Below, one piece after another: positions 52,534-62,017 of a stretch of DNA of 64,000 bases. Source of the stretch: Pseudomonas pharyngis (lineage in GTDB: Bacteria; Pseudomonadota; Gammaproteobacteria; Pseudomonadales; Pseudomonadaceae); assembly GCF_021602345.1 (NCBI RefSeq), contig NZ_BQID01000002.1, positions 620,001 through 684,000 of the forward strand, in the 5' to 3' direction. Each line of letters begins with the position of its first letter. Within the stretch, counting starts at the first letter, position 1. The position numbers and the translations under genes are program-made. The notes under the pieces were generated by a model. The model did no database searches. It was not told the DNA's origin and saw nothing but the letters and a program-made list of their open reading frames with translations.

Positions 52534-53491
52534 GTCTCTGTCTTTCATGGTTTTCCAGCACCGTGACTGTCGCGGTGGTACCGGCTCTGAGTCGGTCCTT
52601 GCCCGCGTAATCGGGATCGATGCCAATCCGCACCGGCACCCGTTGCGCCAGTTTCACCCAGGTGTAGCTGGGGTTGATGTTGGCCAGCAATCGGCTGCCC
52701 GGCGCGTTTTCCCGATCAGCAATGGCGAAGGCGATGCTTTGCACGGTGCCGCCGAATTTTTCCCCGCTCATCAATTCGATCCGCACCCGGTCGCCCTCCT
52801 CGATCCGTGGCAGTTTGGTTTCCTCGAAATAGCCGCTGACGTAAAAGGAGTCGCTATCCACCAGCGCCAGCAAGGCACTGCCGGCTACCGCGTAATCCCC
52901 CTGCCGGGTCAGCAGATTGGTGACATAACCGCTGACCGGTGCTTCGACGCGGGTGCGTTGCAGATCCAGTTCAGCCTGGGTCAATGCAGCAATCGCCAGT
53001 TGCACGTTGGCTTCGGCGAGACCGAGATTGGCCTGATTGCGCAACAGGTCGGCCTGGGCCACCGCCACATCGGTGCTGGACTTCTCCCACTCTTCCCCGG
53101 AAATCGCGAACCCTTGCTTGAGCGTACGTCGCCGGCGCTCTTCACTCTGGCGTTGTTTGAGCAATGCCTCGCTGGCGACAATGGCCGCTTGCGACTGCCC
53201 GAGCGTGGCCTTGGAGACCTCCACCGAGCGTTTCGCATGCTCGACGGCCAGACTGTAGCGAGCCGGATCGATTTCCAGCAGCAACTGGCCCTTGACGACA
53301 TACTGGTTGTCCTGCACCGCCAGCGTGACGATGCGGCCCGAGACATCCGCCGAGAGTGTCACCACATCCGCCCTCACCCGCGCATCCCGAGTCCACGGGG
53401 CCCGGGTGTAATGTTCCCAGGCAAACCAGCCGAGCACGATGGCCAGCAGCACCACCGCCAATGTCGTCAATCGAGTGAGCAACGTCTTCAA
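52511..53491 (-). CDS. HlyD/EmrA-type membrane-fusion protein (AaeA-like)
   Basis: The 326-residue protein has one N-terminal membrane anchor (LTTLAVVLLAIVLGWFAWEHY) and the AaeA-like phrase TRAPWTRDARVRADVVTLSA. A lipoyl/hairpin region (about 40-190) and a barrel domain (ASVSGYVTNLL-type second lipoyl half near 205) follow. It is the periplasmic partner of the DUF1656/FUSC pair and likely exports aromatic acids, as AaeAB does p-hydroxybenzoate. It appears to start at a TTG (53491) with GGGAG upstream and 4 bp from the DUF1656 stop. It is convergent with oprN. Confidence 0.88.
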   Translation of the reverse strand: MKTLLTRLTTLAVVLLAIVLGWFAWEHYTRAPWTRDARVRADVVTLSADVSGRIVTLAVQDNQYVVKGQLLLEIDPARYSLAVEHAKRSVEVSKATLGQSQAAIVASEALLKQRQSEERRRRTLKQGFAISGEEWEKSSTDVAVAQADLLRNQANLGLAEANVQLAIAALTQAELDLQRTRVEAPVSGYVTNLLTRQGDYAVAGSALLALVDSDSFYVSGYFEETKLPRIEEGDRVRIELMSGEKFGGTVQSIAFAIADRENAPGSRLLANINPSYTWVKLAQRVPVRIGIDPDYAGKDRLRAGTTATVTVLENHERQRQKSPATE

Positions 53492-53495
53492 GGTT

Positions 53496-53696
53496 TCAGG
53501 CTCCCATCAGCAGAATCAGTGCGGCGCACACACAGGCATAAAGGGCGCCTTCGAACAGCGCCTCATGCCAGACAAAACGCAGGACGCCGAGCCGGCGCAA
53601 ACCCCAGTCGAGCAGCAGAAAAACCGGTATGGCCAGCAACAAGGCCTGAGCGATTGGCGGCAGGTAAACGCCGCCGATCTCGAAATCAATGGGCAA
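53496..53696 (-). CDS. DUF1656 small membrane protein (AaeX-like)
   Basis: The 66-residue protein begins PIDFEIGGVYLPPIAQALLL, with two membrane helices (about 13-26 and 44-63). This is the standard DUF1656/AaeX subunit between a FUSC-type pump and its adaptor. The likely start is TTG at 53696, with GGAG upstream and overlap with the FUSC stop; upstream in-frame starts would add an untypical tail. Both neighbours are the cognate components. Confidence 0.85.
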   Translation of the reverse strand: MPIDFEIGGVYLPPIAQALLLAIPVFLLLDWGLRRLGVLRFVWHEALFEGALYACVCAALILLMGA

Positions 53697-55821
53697 GGAT
53701 GGGCTCTCCTTCAGATCGGTCGGGCTGCAAATGCTCGCCATGTCGTTCCAGAAACGACACCACGATCAACAGGGCCACGCGCATGCGAAATACCGACCAC
53801 AAGTGCTCATGGGTGGCGACATGCAAGGCATCCAGCTCATCGCCGAGCGCATGCAGCGTAGCCAGTAAAGGTGTCAGGCGTACATCCGGTCGGCCGGCGA
53901 CGAAACGGCCGGTCTGACGCAATGCCGTCGACAGCTGCCTATGCAAATCGTCCGTAAGCAGAGCATTGTTTTGCGCCTGTTGCCTGAGCTGGTGCATGGC
54001 CACGCCCAGCGCTACACAGGCGAGGCTGATTTCATACAGGCGCTGCATGTCCCGTTCGTTGGCGGCCGGCAACACGCCCAGCATCGAGGTCAGGCGATCA
54101 ACCATGCGGCTTTCGAAGGCGAATTGCTGTTCATCGGTGGCCGGGCTCTTGGTCAGTTGGTAGACCTGCTCCCGCGCTTCGTTGTAAAAGCGCCGGATGC
54201 GCAGAGCCGGGCGGAACGGGAAAATCCAGGCATAAACAATCAGAGCCAGCATCGCCGCACTCACGTAGGCTCCGGCAAATTCGAACCATTGAATGGCGGT
54301 GTTCTGCCCGGTGCCGACGTTCTGCGGCCCGAGCATCAGGAAACTCGACAGCCCCAGGCCCATGCCGATACCGGTGGTGGCCGGGTTGGCCAGTCCGACC
54401 GCGATCACATACAGCAGAGGCGCGAGCAGCAAGGCCAGCATTTCGAAATCACTGATAGCCGGGACCAGCATGAATTGATAGAACGCCGAGACGACCAAGG
54501 CCAGTCCCAATCCTCGGGCGTAACTCTGTGCAGCGATCAAGGGACGCGGAAATGTCGCCATCAACGAACACAGAATCCCCACCAGAATCATCCCGCCCCG
54601 CGCGCCGTCCCAAGCGGTCTCGATCCAGATCAGCCCAGCCACCAGCAACGCGCTGAAGGCGCGAATGGCATTCATCGTCGCGAGGGTGAAATCCAGGTGC
54701 AAGGGGCTGGACTGGCCACGAAACATGCAACTGGCTTCGCGTCCTTCCTGTATCGCGTCGCTCAGTTCGAGAATCTGCTCCAGCTGCTGCAAAAGCCGCG
54801 CCTGCTCCCAGCGCAGTGCCCACGCCAGCGAACGCAGGGTTGCACTCATGTCTTCGGTCAGTTGTTCGGCCCTGTAGGCGAGCCCTTCGAACTGCTGTTG
54901 CAGCGCGACGAACTGGTGCCGCGCCTCTGCCGGCAATGAGCGCCCTTGCAGTGCGAGCTGGTCGAGCAGTGCCAGTTCTTCTGCACGCAATTGCTGGATC
55001 TCCAGCGGCAGATCGCCCTCCCATCGCTCGGTGAGCAGCTCCCGCTGGTGACGCAGCGCGGTCAGGCGCGAGGTCAGCAGCATCAGTTGATTACCCAGCA
55101 ACAGCACCAGATTGTTGGCACTGCGCAAGCGCGGGGCGTCGAAATACAAATGCCGACGCAGGCCTTCAAGGGCGCTGATTTCCCCCAACAACTGCATTTG
55201 CCGGCGCTGAAAGTCCGCTTCGCTTTCTTCGGTGCGAAGTACAGCGGCGGCATGGCTGGCAACCAGCCTGATCACCTGATCGACCTTTGCAAAATAGTTG
55301 CGCGACACCGCCTCGGGCCGCGCCGTCAACAGACTGACAACGCACACGCACGCTACCGCCAACAAGGTTTCGGTGACCCGGGTCACCGCCAGCAAAAAGG
55401 TGCCGTCCTGATCCGGAATCGCCAGCAGCGCCACTACCACAGCGGTATATCCGCTAAGCACGAACGCCTGAGAACTGGTGTAGCGCAGTAGCGTACCGCC
55501 CGCCGTGCACAGCGCCAGCCATAAGGCCAGGGTCGTGATGAACGGCAACGGCGCCTGGGGAAAAATTGCCATCAGCACCACCGCCACCACCGCGCCAAGG
55601 GTCGTCCCGATGATTTGCCCGAAGCTGCGTGCCAGCGCCATCCCGGCCAGTGGCTGGCTGATGATAACGACGGCCATGATCGACCACTTCGGTTGATCCA
55701 GATCGAACAGAAACGCCAGGTACAAGGTCAGCAATCCGGCGACGATGGTGCGCAAACCAAACAGCAGCACTGCCTGACCGGGGTGGATCAGCGCCTTGAA
55801 ATAAATGAGCAGGGACTGCAT
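53686..55821 (-). CDS. FUSC-family efflux protein (AaeB-like)
   Basis: This 711-residue inner-membrane protein has two clusters of six short helices (about 15-165 and 345-500), each followed by a long helical cytoplasmic domain: the FUSC/AaeB layout. It begins MQSLLIYFKALIHPGQAVLL and would be the pump of an aromatic-acid efflux system with its DUF1656 and HlyD-like partners. The ATG at 55821 has GAGG upstream; the longer frame is less typical. It is the first gene of a three-gene minus-strand operon. Confidence 0.9.
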   Translation of the reverse strand: MQSLLIYFKALIHPGQAVLLFGLRTIVAGLLTLYLAFLFDLDQPKWSIMAVVIISQPLAGMALARSFGQIIGTTLGAVVAVVLMAIFPQAPLPFITTLALWLALCTAGGTLLRYTSSQAFVLSGYTAVVVALLAIPDQDGTFLLAVTRVTETLLAVACVCVVSLLTARPEAVSRNYFAKVDQVIRLVASHAAAVLRTEESEADFQRRQMQLLGEISALEGLRRHLYFDAPRLRSANNLVLLLGNQLMLLTSRLTALRHQRELLTERWEGDLPLEIQQLRAEELALLDQLALQGRSLPAEARHQFVALQQQFEGLAYRAEQLTEDMSATLRSLAWALRWEQARLLQQLEQILELSDAIQEGREASCMFRGQSSPLHLDFTLATMNAIRAFSALLVAGLIWIETAWDGARGGMILVGILCSLMATFPRPLIAAQSYARGLGLALVVSAFYQFMLVPAISDFEMLALLLAPLLYVIAVGLANPATTGIGMGLGLSSFLMLGPQNVGTGQNTAIQWFEFAGAYVSAAMLALIVYAWIFPFRPALRIRRFYNEAREQVYQLTKSPATDEQQFAFESRMVDRLTSMLGVLPAANERDMQRLYEISLACVALGVAMHQLRQQAQNNALLTDDLHRQLSTALRQTGRFVAGRPDVRLTPLLATLHALGDELDALHVATHEHLWSVFRMRVALLIVVSFLERHGEHLQPDRSEGEPILAH

Positions 55822-56013
55822 GGATAGCCTCGTCGAAACAACTTCTGCAAGCGTAGTCACTGTATTAAGGATTTGATGGTTTACGGGAGCCACAAAGCTC
55901 GTAGGGCGTTTCAGCACTTGTAGTAGGTCATATCAGGCACAGTGTTTGACTCACGGCGCGAGCTGACAGAAGCTTGCGACCTCCGCTGCAAAACGAAAGT
56001 TTCGGAAATTCGC

Positions 56014-57069
56014 ATGCCTCAGTCTCGCCGCTATTTGCTCATCAGCCTCGGCCTTGCGCTGGTCCTGATTGTCGCCTGGCTGTCTTTGCGCAGCACTGCG
56101 CCCGTTGTGCCGGAAGCGATCAAACACGGTTACAGCGAAGCGCTGGCCGCCGCGCGTGCCGGTCAACCGGGGGCTGCGCGGGTTTTATACCAACAGCTGG
56201 GGCGCCCGGATCTGTCGGTCAAACGGCGTGTCTGGCTGCACGCCGAGCTGCCCAACTACCCGAGCCCGCAGGCCTTGAAACTGGCGGACGCCGATCTGCA
56301 AAACGAATCGCCGGACGTTCGACTGGCCGCAATCAAAAGCGTGACGGGCCTGGTGCCTGGCGGTCAGCGCAGTTTGCTGTTGGGCCCATTGCTCGATGAT
56401 GAGGATCAAACCGTACGCTTTGCTGCAATCAACGCCCTGCTCGGTTTGTCTCCGGATCAACTGGGCCTGTATTTTGCGCCGTTGCAGCAAGGCATCGACA
56501 TGTGGGAACAGGCGCTCAAGAGTCAGCCGGAAAGCGCCGCCAACTATGCACAACTGGCGCGCCTGTATCTGCACAATGCGGAGCTCAAACAGGCGCAGCA
56601 AGCGTTGGAGCAGACCCTGCGCCTGGATCCCGGCAATCTGCCGGCGTTGGTGATGCAGATCGAAGTACTCGATCGCCAGGGCCAGAGCGACGCCGCGCGT
56701 CAGTTGCTCGCCCGACAATTGAAGGCCCAACCCGATTCGGCTTATCTGCAACATGCCCTGGGCCTCTGGCTGCTGCATCACGATCAACGCGAGTACGCCC
56801 TGCTCGGTTTGTCCAAAGCCGTGGAGCTCGAGCCCGACAACAAGGACTACCGCTACGACCTCGCCACCACTCTGCATGGCGCCGAAGAACTGGAAGCGGC
56901 GCAAAAGCAGTTGCAGGAAATCGTCCAGCGTCACCCCGCCGACCGCAAGGCGCGGGTGTTGCTGATCAACTACTGGAAAGAAAGCGGTCAGTTGCAGAAT
57001 GTGCAGATCCTGTTGGCTCAGCTTGAGCAGATGAACCCTGACGATCCCTCGTTGCAGCAAGGCCTCTAG
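56014..57069 (+). CDS. TPR-repeat protein with N-terminal membrane anchor
   Basis: The 351-residue protein has a signal-anchor (YLLISLGLALVLIVAWLSL, about 7-25). A HEAT-like stretch (LQNESPDVRLAAIKSVTGL, DQTVRFAAINALLG) comes first, then a series of TPR helices (about 160-345; e.g. AANYAQLARLYLHNAELKQA). It is probably a periplasmic scaffold or chaperone like CcmH/NrfG-type TPR proteins, with no catalytic motif. The ATG at 56014 is chosen because the upstream extension lacks coding character. It stands alone between the FUSC operon and the KaiC-like cluster. Confidence 0.82.
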   Translation: MPQSRRYLLISLGLALVLIVAWLSLRSTAPVVPEAIKHGYSEALAAARAGQPGAARVLYQQLGRPDLSVKRRVWLHAELPNYPSPQALKLADADLQNESPDVRLAAIKSVTGLVPGGQRSLLLGPLLDDEDQTVRFAAINALLGLSPDQLGLYFAPLQQGIDMWEQALKSQPESAANYAQLARLYLHNAELKQAQQALEQTLRLDPGNLPALVMQIEVLDRQGQSDAARQLLARQLKAQPDSAYLQHALGLWLLHHDQREYALLGLSKAVELEPDNKDYRYDLATTLHGAEELEAAQKQLQEIVQRHPADRKARVLLINYWKESGQLQNVQILLAQLEQMNPDDPSLQQGL

Positions 57070-57197
57070 CCGCCTTCCAGACACATCCGGCAAGAAACTC
57101 GGAACCGCAGTCTCCGCAAAGGGTCAAGTAATCAAGCAGTACCAATCGGCGTCCGGCGCCCGCTGCCTCGTTTCCCCTAGTCATGAGAGGGCATTTT

Positions 57198-58700
57198 TTG
57201 TCTACATCGAACGCGTTGATCAGTGCAAAAGCCGCCACCGGCATCGAAGGGCTGGACGATATCCTCGCCGGTGGCCTGTCCCGCAGTCACGTTTTCTTGC
57301 TGGAGGGTGAGCCTGGAACCGGTAAAACCACGGTCGCGTTGCATTTTTTACTGGCCGGCGCCCGTGCCGGTGAGCGCTCTTTGTACATTACGCTCTCCGA
57401 AACCGAGCATGAGCTGCGTCAGGGCGCGGCCTCCCACGGATGGGAGCTGGGCGAAAATATCGAAATTTTCGAGCTGACTCCCCCGGAAAACCTGCTCAAC
57501 GCCGAGCATCAGCAGAGTCTCCTGTATTCATCGGATCTGGAGCTGGGCGAGGCGACCAAACAGATTTTCGAGGTGGTCGAACGCTTCAAGCCGACCAGGG
57601 TGGTACTCGACAGCCTTTCAGAGATTCGCCTGCTCGCGCAAAGCTCCCTGCGCTACCGTCGACAGATTCTGGCAATCAAGCATTACTTCGTGCGCTATGA
57701 CGCCACGGTGCTGCTACTGGATGACCTGACCACCGAATCCCTCGACAAGACCGTGCACAGCGTTGCCCACGGCGTGATCCGGCTCGAGGAATTAACGCCC
57801 AACTACGGCGCCGAACGCCGACGCGTCAGGGTGGTCAAGTATCGCGGCCAGAAATATCGTGGTGGCTACCATGACTTCACCATCATGGGCGATGGCGTGC
57901 ATGTTTTCCCGCGTCTGGTGGCGGCCGAGCACCGGGGCGATTACCCGCGTCTGCAGCTGTCCAGCGGCATAAAAGAGATGGACGCGCTCTTGGGCGGCGG
58001 CATCGAAACCGGCTCCAGCACATTGATTCTGGGCCCGGCAGGCACCGGCAAGTCGTTGATCTCGATGATCTTCGCGGCCGCAGCGGTGTCACGCGGGGAA
58101 AAAGCCGCGCTGTTCATCTTTGATGAAGAGCTGGAGCAGCTGTTCGAGCGCATGAAAAACATCGGCATCGACCTCAAGGCTCTGCGAGCCACCGGTAATC
58201 TGCTGATCGAACAGGTCGACGCCGCCGAACTGTCCCCCGGCGAGTTCTCCCACCGTGTGCGGCGCTGCGTCGATGAAAGAGACATCAAGACCGTGGTGAT
58301 CGACAGCATCAACGGTTATCAGGCCGCGATGCCGGAAGAAAACGCCTTGGTGCTGCACATGCACGAACTGTTGCTGTACTTGAACCGCAAGGGCGCCGCG
58401 ACCTTCATGACCGTCGCCCAACACGGTCTGGTTGGCGACATGCAGGCGCCGGTGGACATCACCTATTTGGCCGACACCGTAATTCTGCTGCGCTACTTCG
58501 AAGCGATCGGCAAGGTGCGCCGAGCCATCTCGATCATCAAGAAACGTACCGGCAGCCATGAATCGACCATTCGCGAATACCGCATTTCCACGAAAGGCAT
58601 GACCATCGGCGAACCACTGGAAGCCTTTCAGGGGGTGCTGCGCGGTGTACCGACCTACCTCGGCGCGAGCAATCCGCTGCTTAAGGACGATTTCTTGTGA
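57198..58700 (+). CDS. KaiC-like double RecA-ATPase (circadian-clock type)
   Basis: The 500-residue protein has two KaiC/RecA domains: Walker A GEPGTGKT (37-44) and GPAGTGKS (279-286), with the typical starts TGIEGLDDILAGGL and SGIKEMDALLGGGI. Catalytic Glu pairs (LSETEHE, FDEELE) are present. It is likely a signalling ATPase in bacteria without a clock; KaiC-like genes next to histidine kinases are common in Pseudomonas. I prefer the TTG at 57198 (GAGAGG 8 bases upstream, MSTSNALISAK) over the ATG at 57183. The stop overlaps the next GTG, so translation is coupled to the kinase. Confidence 0.92.
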   Translation: MSTSNALISAKAATGIEGLDDILAGGLSRSHVFLLEGEPGTGKTTVALHFLLAGARAGERSLYITLSETEHELRQGAASHGWELGENIEIFELTPPENLLNAEHQQSLLYSSDLELGEATKQIFEVVERFKPTRVVLDSLSEIRLLAQSSLRYRRQILAIKHYFVRYDATVLLLDDLTTESLDKTVHSVAHGVIRLEELTPNYGAERRRVRVVKYRGQKYRGGYHDFTIMGDGVHVFPRLVAAEHRGDYPRLQLSSGIKEMDALLGGGIETGSSTLILGPAGTGKSLISMIFAAAAVSRGEKAALFIFDEELEQLFERMKNIGIDLKALRATGNLLIEQVDAAELSPGEFSHRVRRCVDERDIKTVVIDSINGYQAAMPEENALVLHMHELLLYLNRKGAATFMTVAQHGLVGDMQAPVDITYLADTVILLRYFEAIGKVRRAISIIKKRTGSHESTIREYRISTKGMTIGEPLEAFQGVLRGVPTYLGASNPLLKDDFL

Positions 58701-60367
58701 CAGTCACCGTACCACTGTCGGAACGGGCGTTGATCCTCGCCCCCCTCGGGCGCGACAGTCAGGTTGCGCTGATGATCCTCAACGAAGCGGGCTACGGTGG
58801 CCTGATCACTCCCGACCTCAGAACGCTTTGCACCGAACTCGAACCCGGTGCCGGGTTGCTGTTGATTGCGTCCGAAGCCTTGCTGGGCCCGGATCTGGAA
58901 ACCCTGCTGGCGTATCTGGATCAACAGCCCGCCTGGTCGGATCTGCCGATTGTGTTGTTGACCCACCACGGAGGATCCCAACAGGGACCCTCGTCGCAGT
59001 TGAGCAAATTGCTGGGCAACGTGACGTTTCTTGAACGTCCTTTCCATCCGGTGACCCTGGTCAGCCTGATCTCCACCGCCCTTCGCGGTCGACGACGACA
59101 GTACGAAGCCCGCGACCGCCTGATCGATCTGAGCGAAAGCGAACGACGCCTGCAATCGACCCTGGAAACCCTTGAGCAACAAGTCGAAGAACGCACCGCC
59201 CAGCTGCGGCACAACGAGGAAGCGCTGCGCCAGTCGCAGAAAATGGAAGCGGTCGGGCAATTGACCGGCGGTATCGCCCATGACTTCAATAACATGCTGA
59301 CCGGCATCATCGGCAGCCTCGAGTTGATCCGCCGTCGACTGGCGCGTGGCCGGACGGAGGATCTCGACAGCCTGATCGATCTCGGCGTGACCTCGGCCAA
59401 CCGTGCCGCCGGCCTGACTCATCGCCTGCTGGCTTTCTCCCGACGCCAGTCGCTGGACTCCAAAGCCGTAAAAATGAACGATCTGGTGCAATCGATGGGC
59501 GAGTTGCTGCAACGCAGCCTCAACGAAAGCATTCATCTGGAAATGCGCCTGCACCAGGAGCTATGGGTAGCCGAGGCTGACCCCAATCAACTGGAAAGCG
59601 CCCTGCTCAATCTGGTAATCAACGCCCGCGACGCGATGCCCAACGGCGGCCATCTGGTGGTCGAGACCGGTAATCAGGTGCTGGGGCGCGACTTTACTGC
59701 CGCTTACACTAATCTGGAGCCCGGCGATTACGTCGTATTGAGCGTGAGCGATAACGGCTGCGGCATGCCGGAAAACGTCATCAACCGGGCGTTCGATCCG
59801 TTTTTCACCACCAAGCCGATCGGCCAGGGCACGGGGCTCGGCTTATCGATGATCTATGGCTTCAGCAAACAATCCGGTGGTCATGTCTCGATCGAGAGCG
59901 AGATTGATAAGGGCACCACGGTCAAACTTTATCTGCCACGGTTCAAAGGCGAGACATTGCCGCATGAGCCGCTGGACATTGAACAGGCCCCCGACGCCGT
60001 GGAAGGCGAAACCGTATTGATCGTTGAAGACGACCCGGCGGTGCGGGTGCTGGTCAGTGCGGTCTTGAGTGAGCTGGGTTACCGGTTTTTCGAAGCCAGC
60101 GATGCTGACGGCGCAGTTCCCATTCTTGACTCGCCGCAGCGCATCGATCTGCTGATCAGCGACGTTGGCCTGCCAGGCATGAACGGCCGGCAACTGGCGG
60201 AAATCGGCCGGCAATACCGGCCCGACCTGAAGGTTCTATTCATTACCGGTTACGCCGAACACGCCGCTGTACGCGGCGGGTTCCTCGACTCCGGAATGCA
60301 GATGATCACCAAGCCGTTCACCTTCGATCTGTTGACGGCGAAGGTGCGGGAAATGATCAAGAGCTGA
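58697..60367 (+). CDS. Hybrid histidine kinase with C-terminal receiver
   Basis: The 556-residue protein starts with a receiver-like domain lacking a clear phospho-acceptor (about 1-125, pseudo-receiver). A coiled coil (about 130-180) leads to HisKA with H195 (GGIAHDFNNML), the N/G1/G2 boxes of HATPase_c (NLVINARDAM; DNGCGM; GTGLGLSM), and a full receiver (about 440-553; LIVEDDPAV, ISDVGLPGMNG, TKPF). It starts at a GTG overlapping the KaiC-like stop. A partner-type response regulator gene lies directly downstream on the other strand, convergent. Confidence 0.92.
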   Translation: MTVTVPLSERALILAPLGRDSQVALMILNEAGYGGLITPDLRTLCTELEPGAGLLLIASEALLGPDLETLLAYLDQQPAWSDLPIVLLTHHGGSQQGPSSQLSKLLGNVTFLERPFHPVTLVSLISTALRGRRRQYEARDRLIDLSESERRLQSTLETLEQQVEERTAQLRHNEEALRQSQKMEAVGQLTGGIAHDFNNMLTGIIGSLELIRRRLARGRTEDLDSLIDLGVTSANRAAGLTHRLLAFSRRQSLDSKAVKMNDLVQSMGELLQRSLNESIHLEMRLHQELWVAEADPNQLESALLNLVINARDAMPNGGHLVVETGNQVLGRDFTAAYTNLEPGDYVVLSVSDNGCGMPENVINRAFDPFFTTKPIGQGTGLGLSMIYGFSKQSGGHVSIESEIDKGTTVKLYLPRFKGETLPHEPLDIEQAPDAVEGETVLIVEDDPAVRVLVSAVLSELGYRFFEASDADGAVPILDSPQRIDLLISDVGLPGMNGRQLAEIGRQYRPDLKVLFITGYAEHAAVRGGFLDSGMQMITKPFTFDLLTAKVREMIKS

Positions 60368-60383
60368 GGCGGTTCACGCCTCA
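60365..60383. other. Perfect hairpin joining two convergent stop codons
   Basis: TGAGGCG-gttca-CGCCTCA is a perfect 7-bp stem. Its left arm starts with the TGA of the plus-strand kinase and its right arm ends with the TCA (minus-strand TGA) of the response regulator gene. No T run follows on either strand, so I list it as a structure rather than a terminator. Confidence 0.5.
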
Positions 60384-60758
60384 GGCCAGCAGTTCCTGGA
60401 TCTTCTCCTGCAACACATCCAGATCGAACGGTTTTTCCAGGATCGGCGCCCGGCGGGTGATGGGGCTGCCGGTCTCGCGGATTTCCTGCGGATAGCCGCT
60501 GATGAAAATCACCTTCAGATCAGGGCGCAATTTGACGGCGGGCTCGGCGATCTGCACGCCGGAGATTCCGCCAGGCAAGCGGAAATCAGTAATCAACATG
60601 TCCAGATGCGGCTTGCTCGCCAGAATCTCGAACGCCTGCTCGCCGTTCTCGGCCTGCAATACGCGATAGCCCTGCCCTGACAGATAGTCTGTCAGTACCA
60701 TCAGGATCACCGGTTCGTCCTCGACGACGAGTACTACATCTTGTGCATCTACGCTCAT
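60381..60758 (-). CDS. Single-domain response regulator
   Basis: The 125-residue protein is one CheY-like receiver: acidic pair in LVVEDEPVILM, phospho-acceptor Asp in MLITDFRLPGGISG, switch residue in KVIFISGYP, and Lys in ILEKPFDLD. It has no output domain. The ATG at 60758 (MSVDAQDVVLVVEDEPV) is supported by the receiver boundary. It follows the hybrid kinase gene on the same strand by 44 bp. It is probably a phosphorelay shuttle of this cluster. Confidence 0.88.
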   Translation of the reverse strand: MSVDAQDVVLVVEDEPVILMVLTDYLSGQGYRVLQAENGEQAFEILASKPHLDMLITDFRLPGGISGVQIAEPAVKLRPDLKVIFISGYPQEIRETGSPITRRAPILEKPFDLDVLQEKIQELLA

Positions 60759-60802
60759 GGGAAGCCTTTGTTCGGTCAATAGCTGCTGATACGACCGTGC
60801 GG

Positions 60803-62017
60803 TCACTCAGAGGTTGCGTTTGTTTCGCCGTTTTCCTGGAGCGGCAGACAAACGCGAAACAGGGCGCCCTCGTTGATCTTGCTTTCGACGACGATGAAGC
60901 CGCCATGGGCGGCGACGATCTGTTCGGAGATGAACAGACCCAGTCCGAGGCCGGCCACCACTGTCTTGGCGGAAACCCGTTCGAACTGTTGAAAAATGCG
61001 TTTCTGATTTTCCTCGCTGATGCCGATGCCGTGATCCTGAACCTCGACCCGTGCGTGGTTGCCCTGGCGATAGACGCGCACCTGAATCGGGCTTCTAGCG
61101 CCATAACGCAAGGCATTGGTCAGCAGGTTGGAAATCACCTGTTCGATGCGAAACTCGTCCCAGCAGCCTTCGACCGGACTCTCCGCTTCGAAGGAAACGG
61201 TGGTTTCCGCCGCCTCGATCTGTTGCGCAAAGTTTTGCAGCAAGTTGCTCACCAACTGCGCGAGATCGAAGCGACTCGGTCGAATCGACAGCTTGCCGGT
61301 GCGGATCCGCGAGACGTCGAGCATGTCCTCGATCAGGCGGATCAGGCTTTTGATCTGGCGTTCGTCGCGGTCAACCATCGCGTGCATTTTGTCGAGGGTG
61401 AACGCGGCGGCGTTGTCCCGGGCCAGATGCATCTTGCGCAACTGGGTTTCGAGGATAAGACCGTTAAGGGGCGTGCGCACTTCGTGGGCGACGATCGACA
61501 TGAAATCGTCACGCATGCGTACCGCCTGCTCCAGTTCGCCCTGGGTTCTTTGCAGTTGCTGAAGCAGCGCCTCCTGTTCGCGACGACTCTGCTCCAGCGC
61601 TTCGACCTGTTGCTTCATCGCCTTGCTCTGGCGGTACAGATCGACAAACACGTTCACCTTGCTTTTTACCGCATGGATGTCCAGCGGCTTGTGCAGGAAG
61701 TCCACTGCCCCGCTTTCGTAGCCTTTGAACGCGTAATTGAGTTCGCGGCCAGCGGCGCTGACGAAAATGATTGGAATGTTCTTGGTTTTCTCGGTACCGC
61801 GCATCAATTCGGCCAGTTCAAAGCCGTTCATGCCGGGCATTTGCACGTCAAGAATGGCCATGGCGAATTCGTGTTGCAGCAGCAGCGACAGTGCTTCGTC
61901 CGCCGACAAAGCTTTGTAGACGGTGCGATCCTCACGTTTGATCAGCGCTTCGAGGGCCAGCAGGTTCTCGGGCAGATCGTCGACGATCAGCAGTTTTGCC
62001 TGGATATTACTCAGCAT
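60803..62017 (-). CDS. Receiver-histidine kinase fusion (REC-HK)
   Basis: The 404-residue protein has an N-terminal receiver (LLIVDDLPENLLALEAL; Asp in MAILDVQMPGMNG; HKPLDIHAV) and a coiled coil (about 130-170). HisKA follows with His in FMSIVAHEVRTPLNG (about 178), then HATPase_c boxes (NLLTNALRYG; VQDHGIGIS; GLGLGLFISEQI). Such REC-HK proteins act as relay kinases under CheB/CheR-like or hybrid kinases. It overlaps the CheB-like gene by 7 bases, so it is part of the minus-strand operon from the right edge. Confidence 0.92.
   Translation of the reverse strand: MLSNIQAKLLIVDDLPENLLALEALIKREDRTVYKALSADEALSLLLQHEFAMAILDVQMPGMNGFELAELMRGTEKTKNIPIIFVSAAGRELNYAFKGYESGAVDFLHKPLDIHAVKSKVNVFVDLYRQSKAMKQQVEALEQSRREQEALLQQLQRTQGELEQAVRMRDDFMSIVAHEVRTPLNGLILETQLRKMHLARDNAAAFTLDKMHAMVDRDERQIKSLIRLIEDMLDVSRIRTGKLSIRPSRFDLAQLVSNLLQNFAQQIEAAETTVSFEAESPVEGCWDEFRIEQVISNLLTNALRYGARSPIQVRVYRQGNHARVEVQDHGIGISEENQKRIFQQFERVSAKTVVAGLGLGLFISEQIVAAHGGFIVVESKINEGALFRVCLPLQENGETNATSE

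Noticed and set aside
52472-53917. 481-codon plus-strand frame over the AaeA-like gene
   Set aside because: It is antisense to the HlyD-like protein with low-complexity Arg/His-rich translation; its 5' end is the oprN terminator.
53941-54939. 332-codon plus-strand frame inside the FUSC gene
   Set aside because: It is antisense to a clear FUSC membrane protein; the translation is Gln/His-rich with no fold signal.
60365-60383. Bidirectional Rho-independent terminator
   Set aside because: The stem is perfect but no T run follows on either strand.
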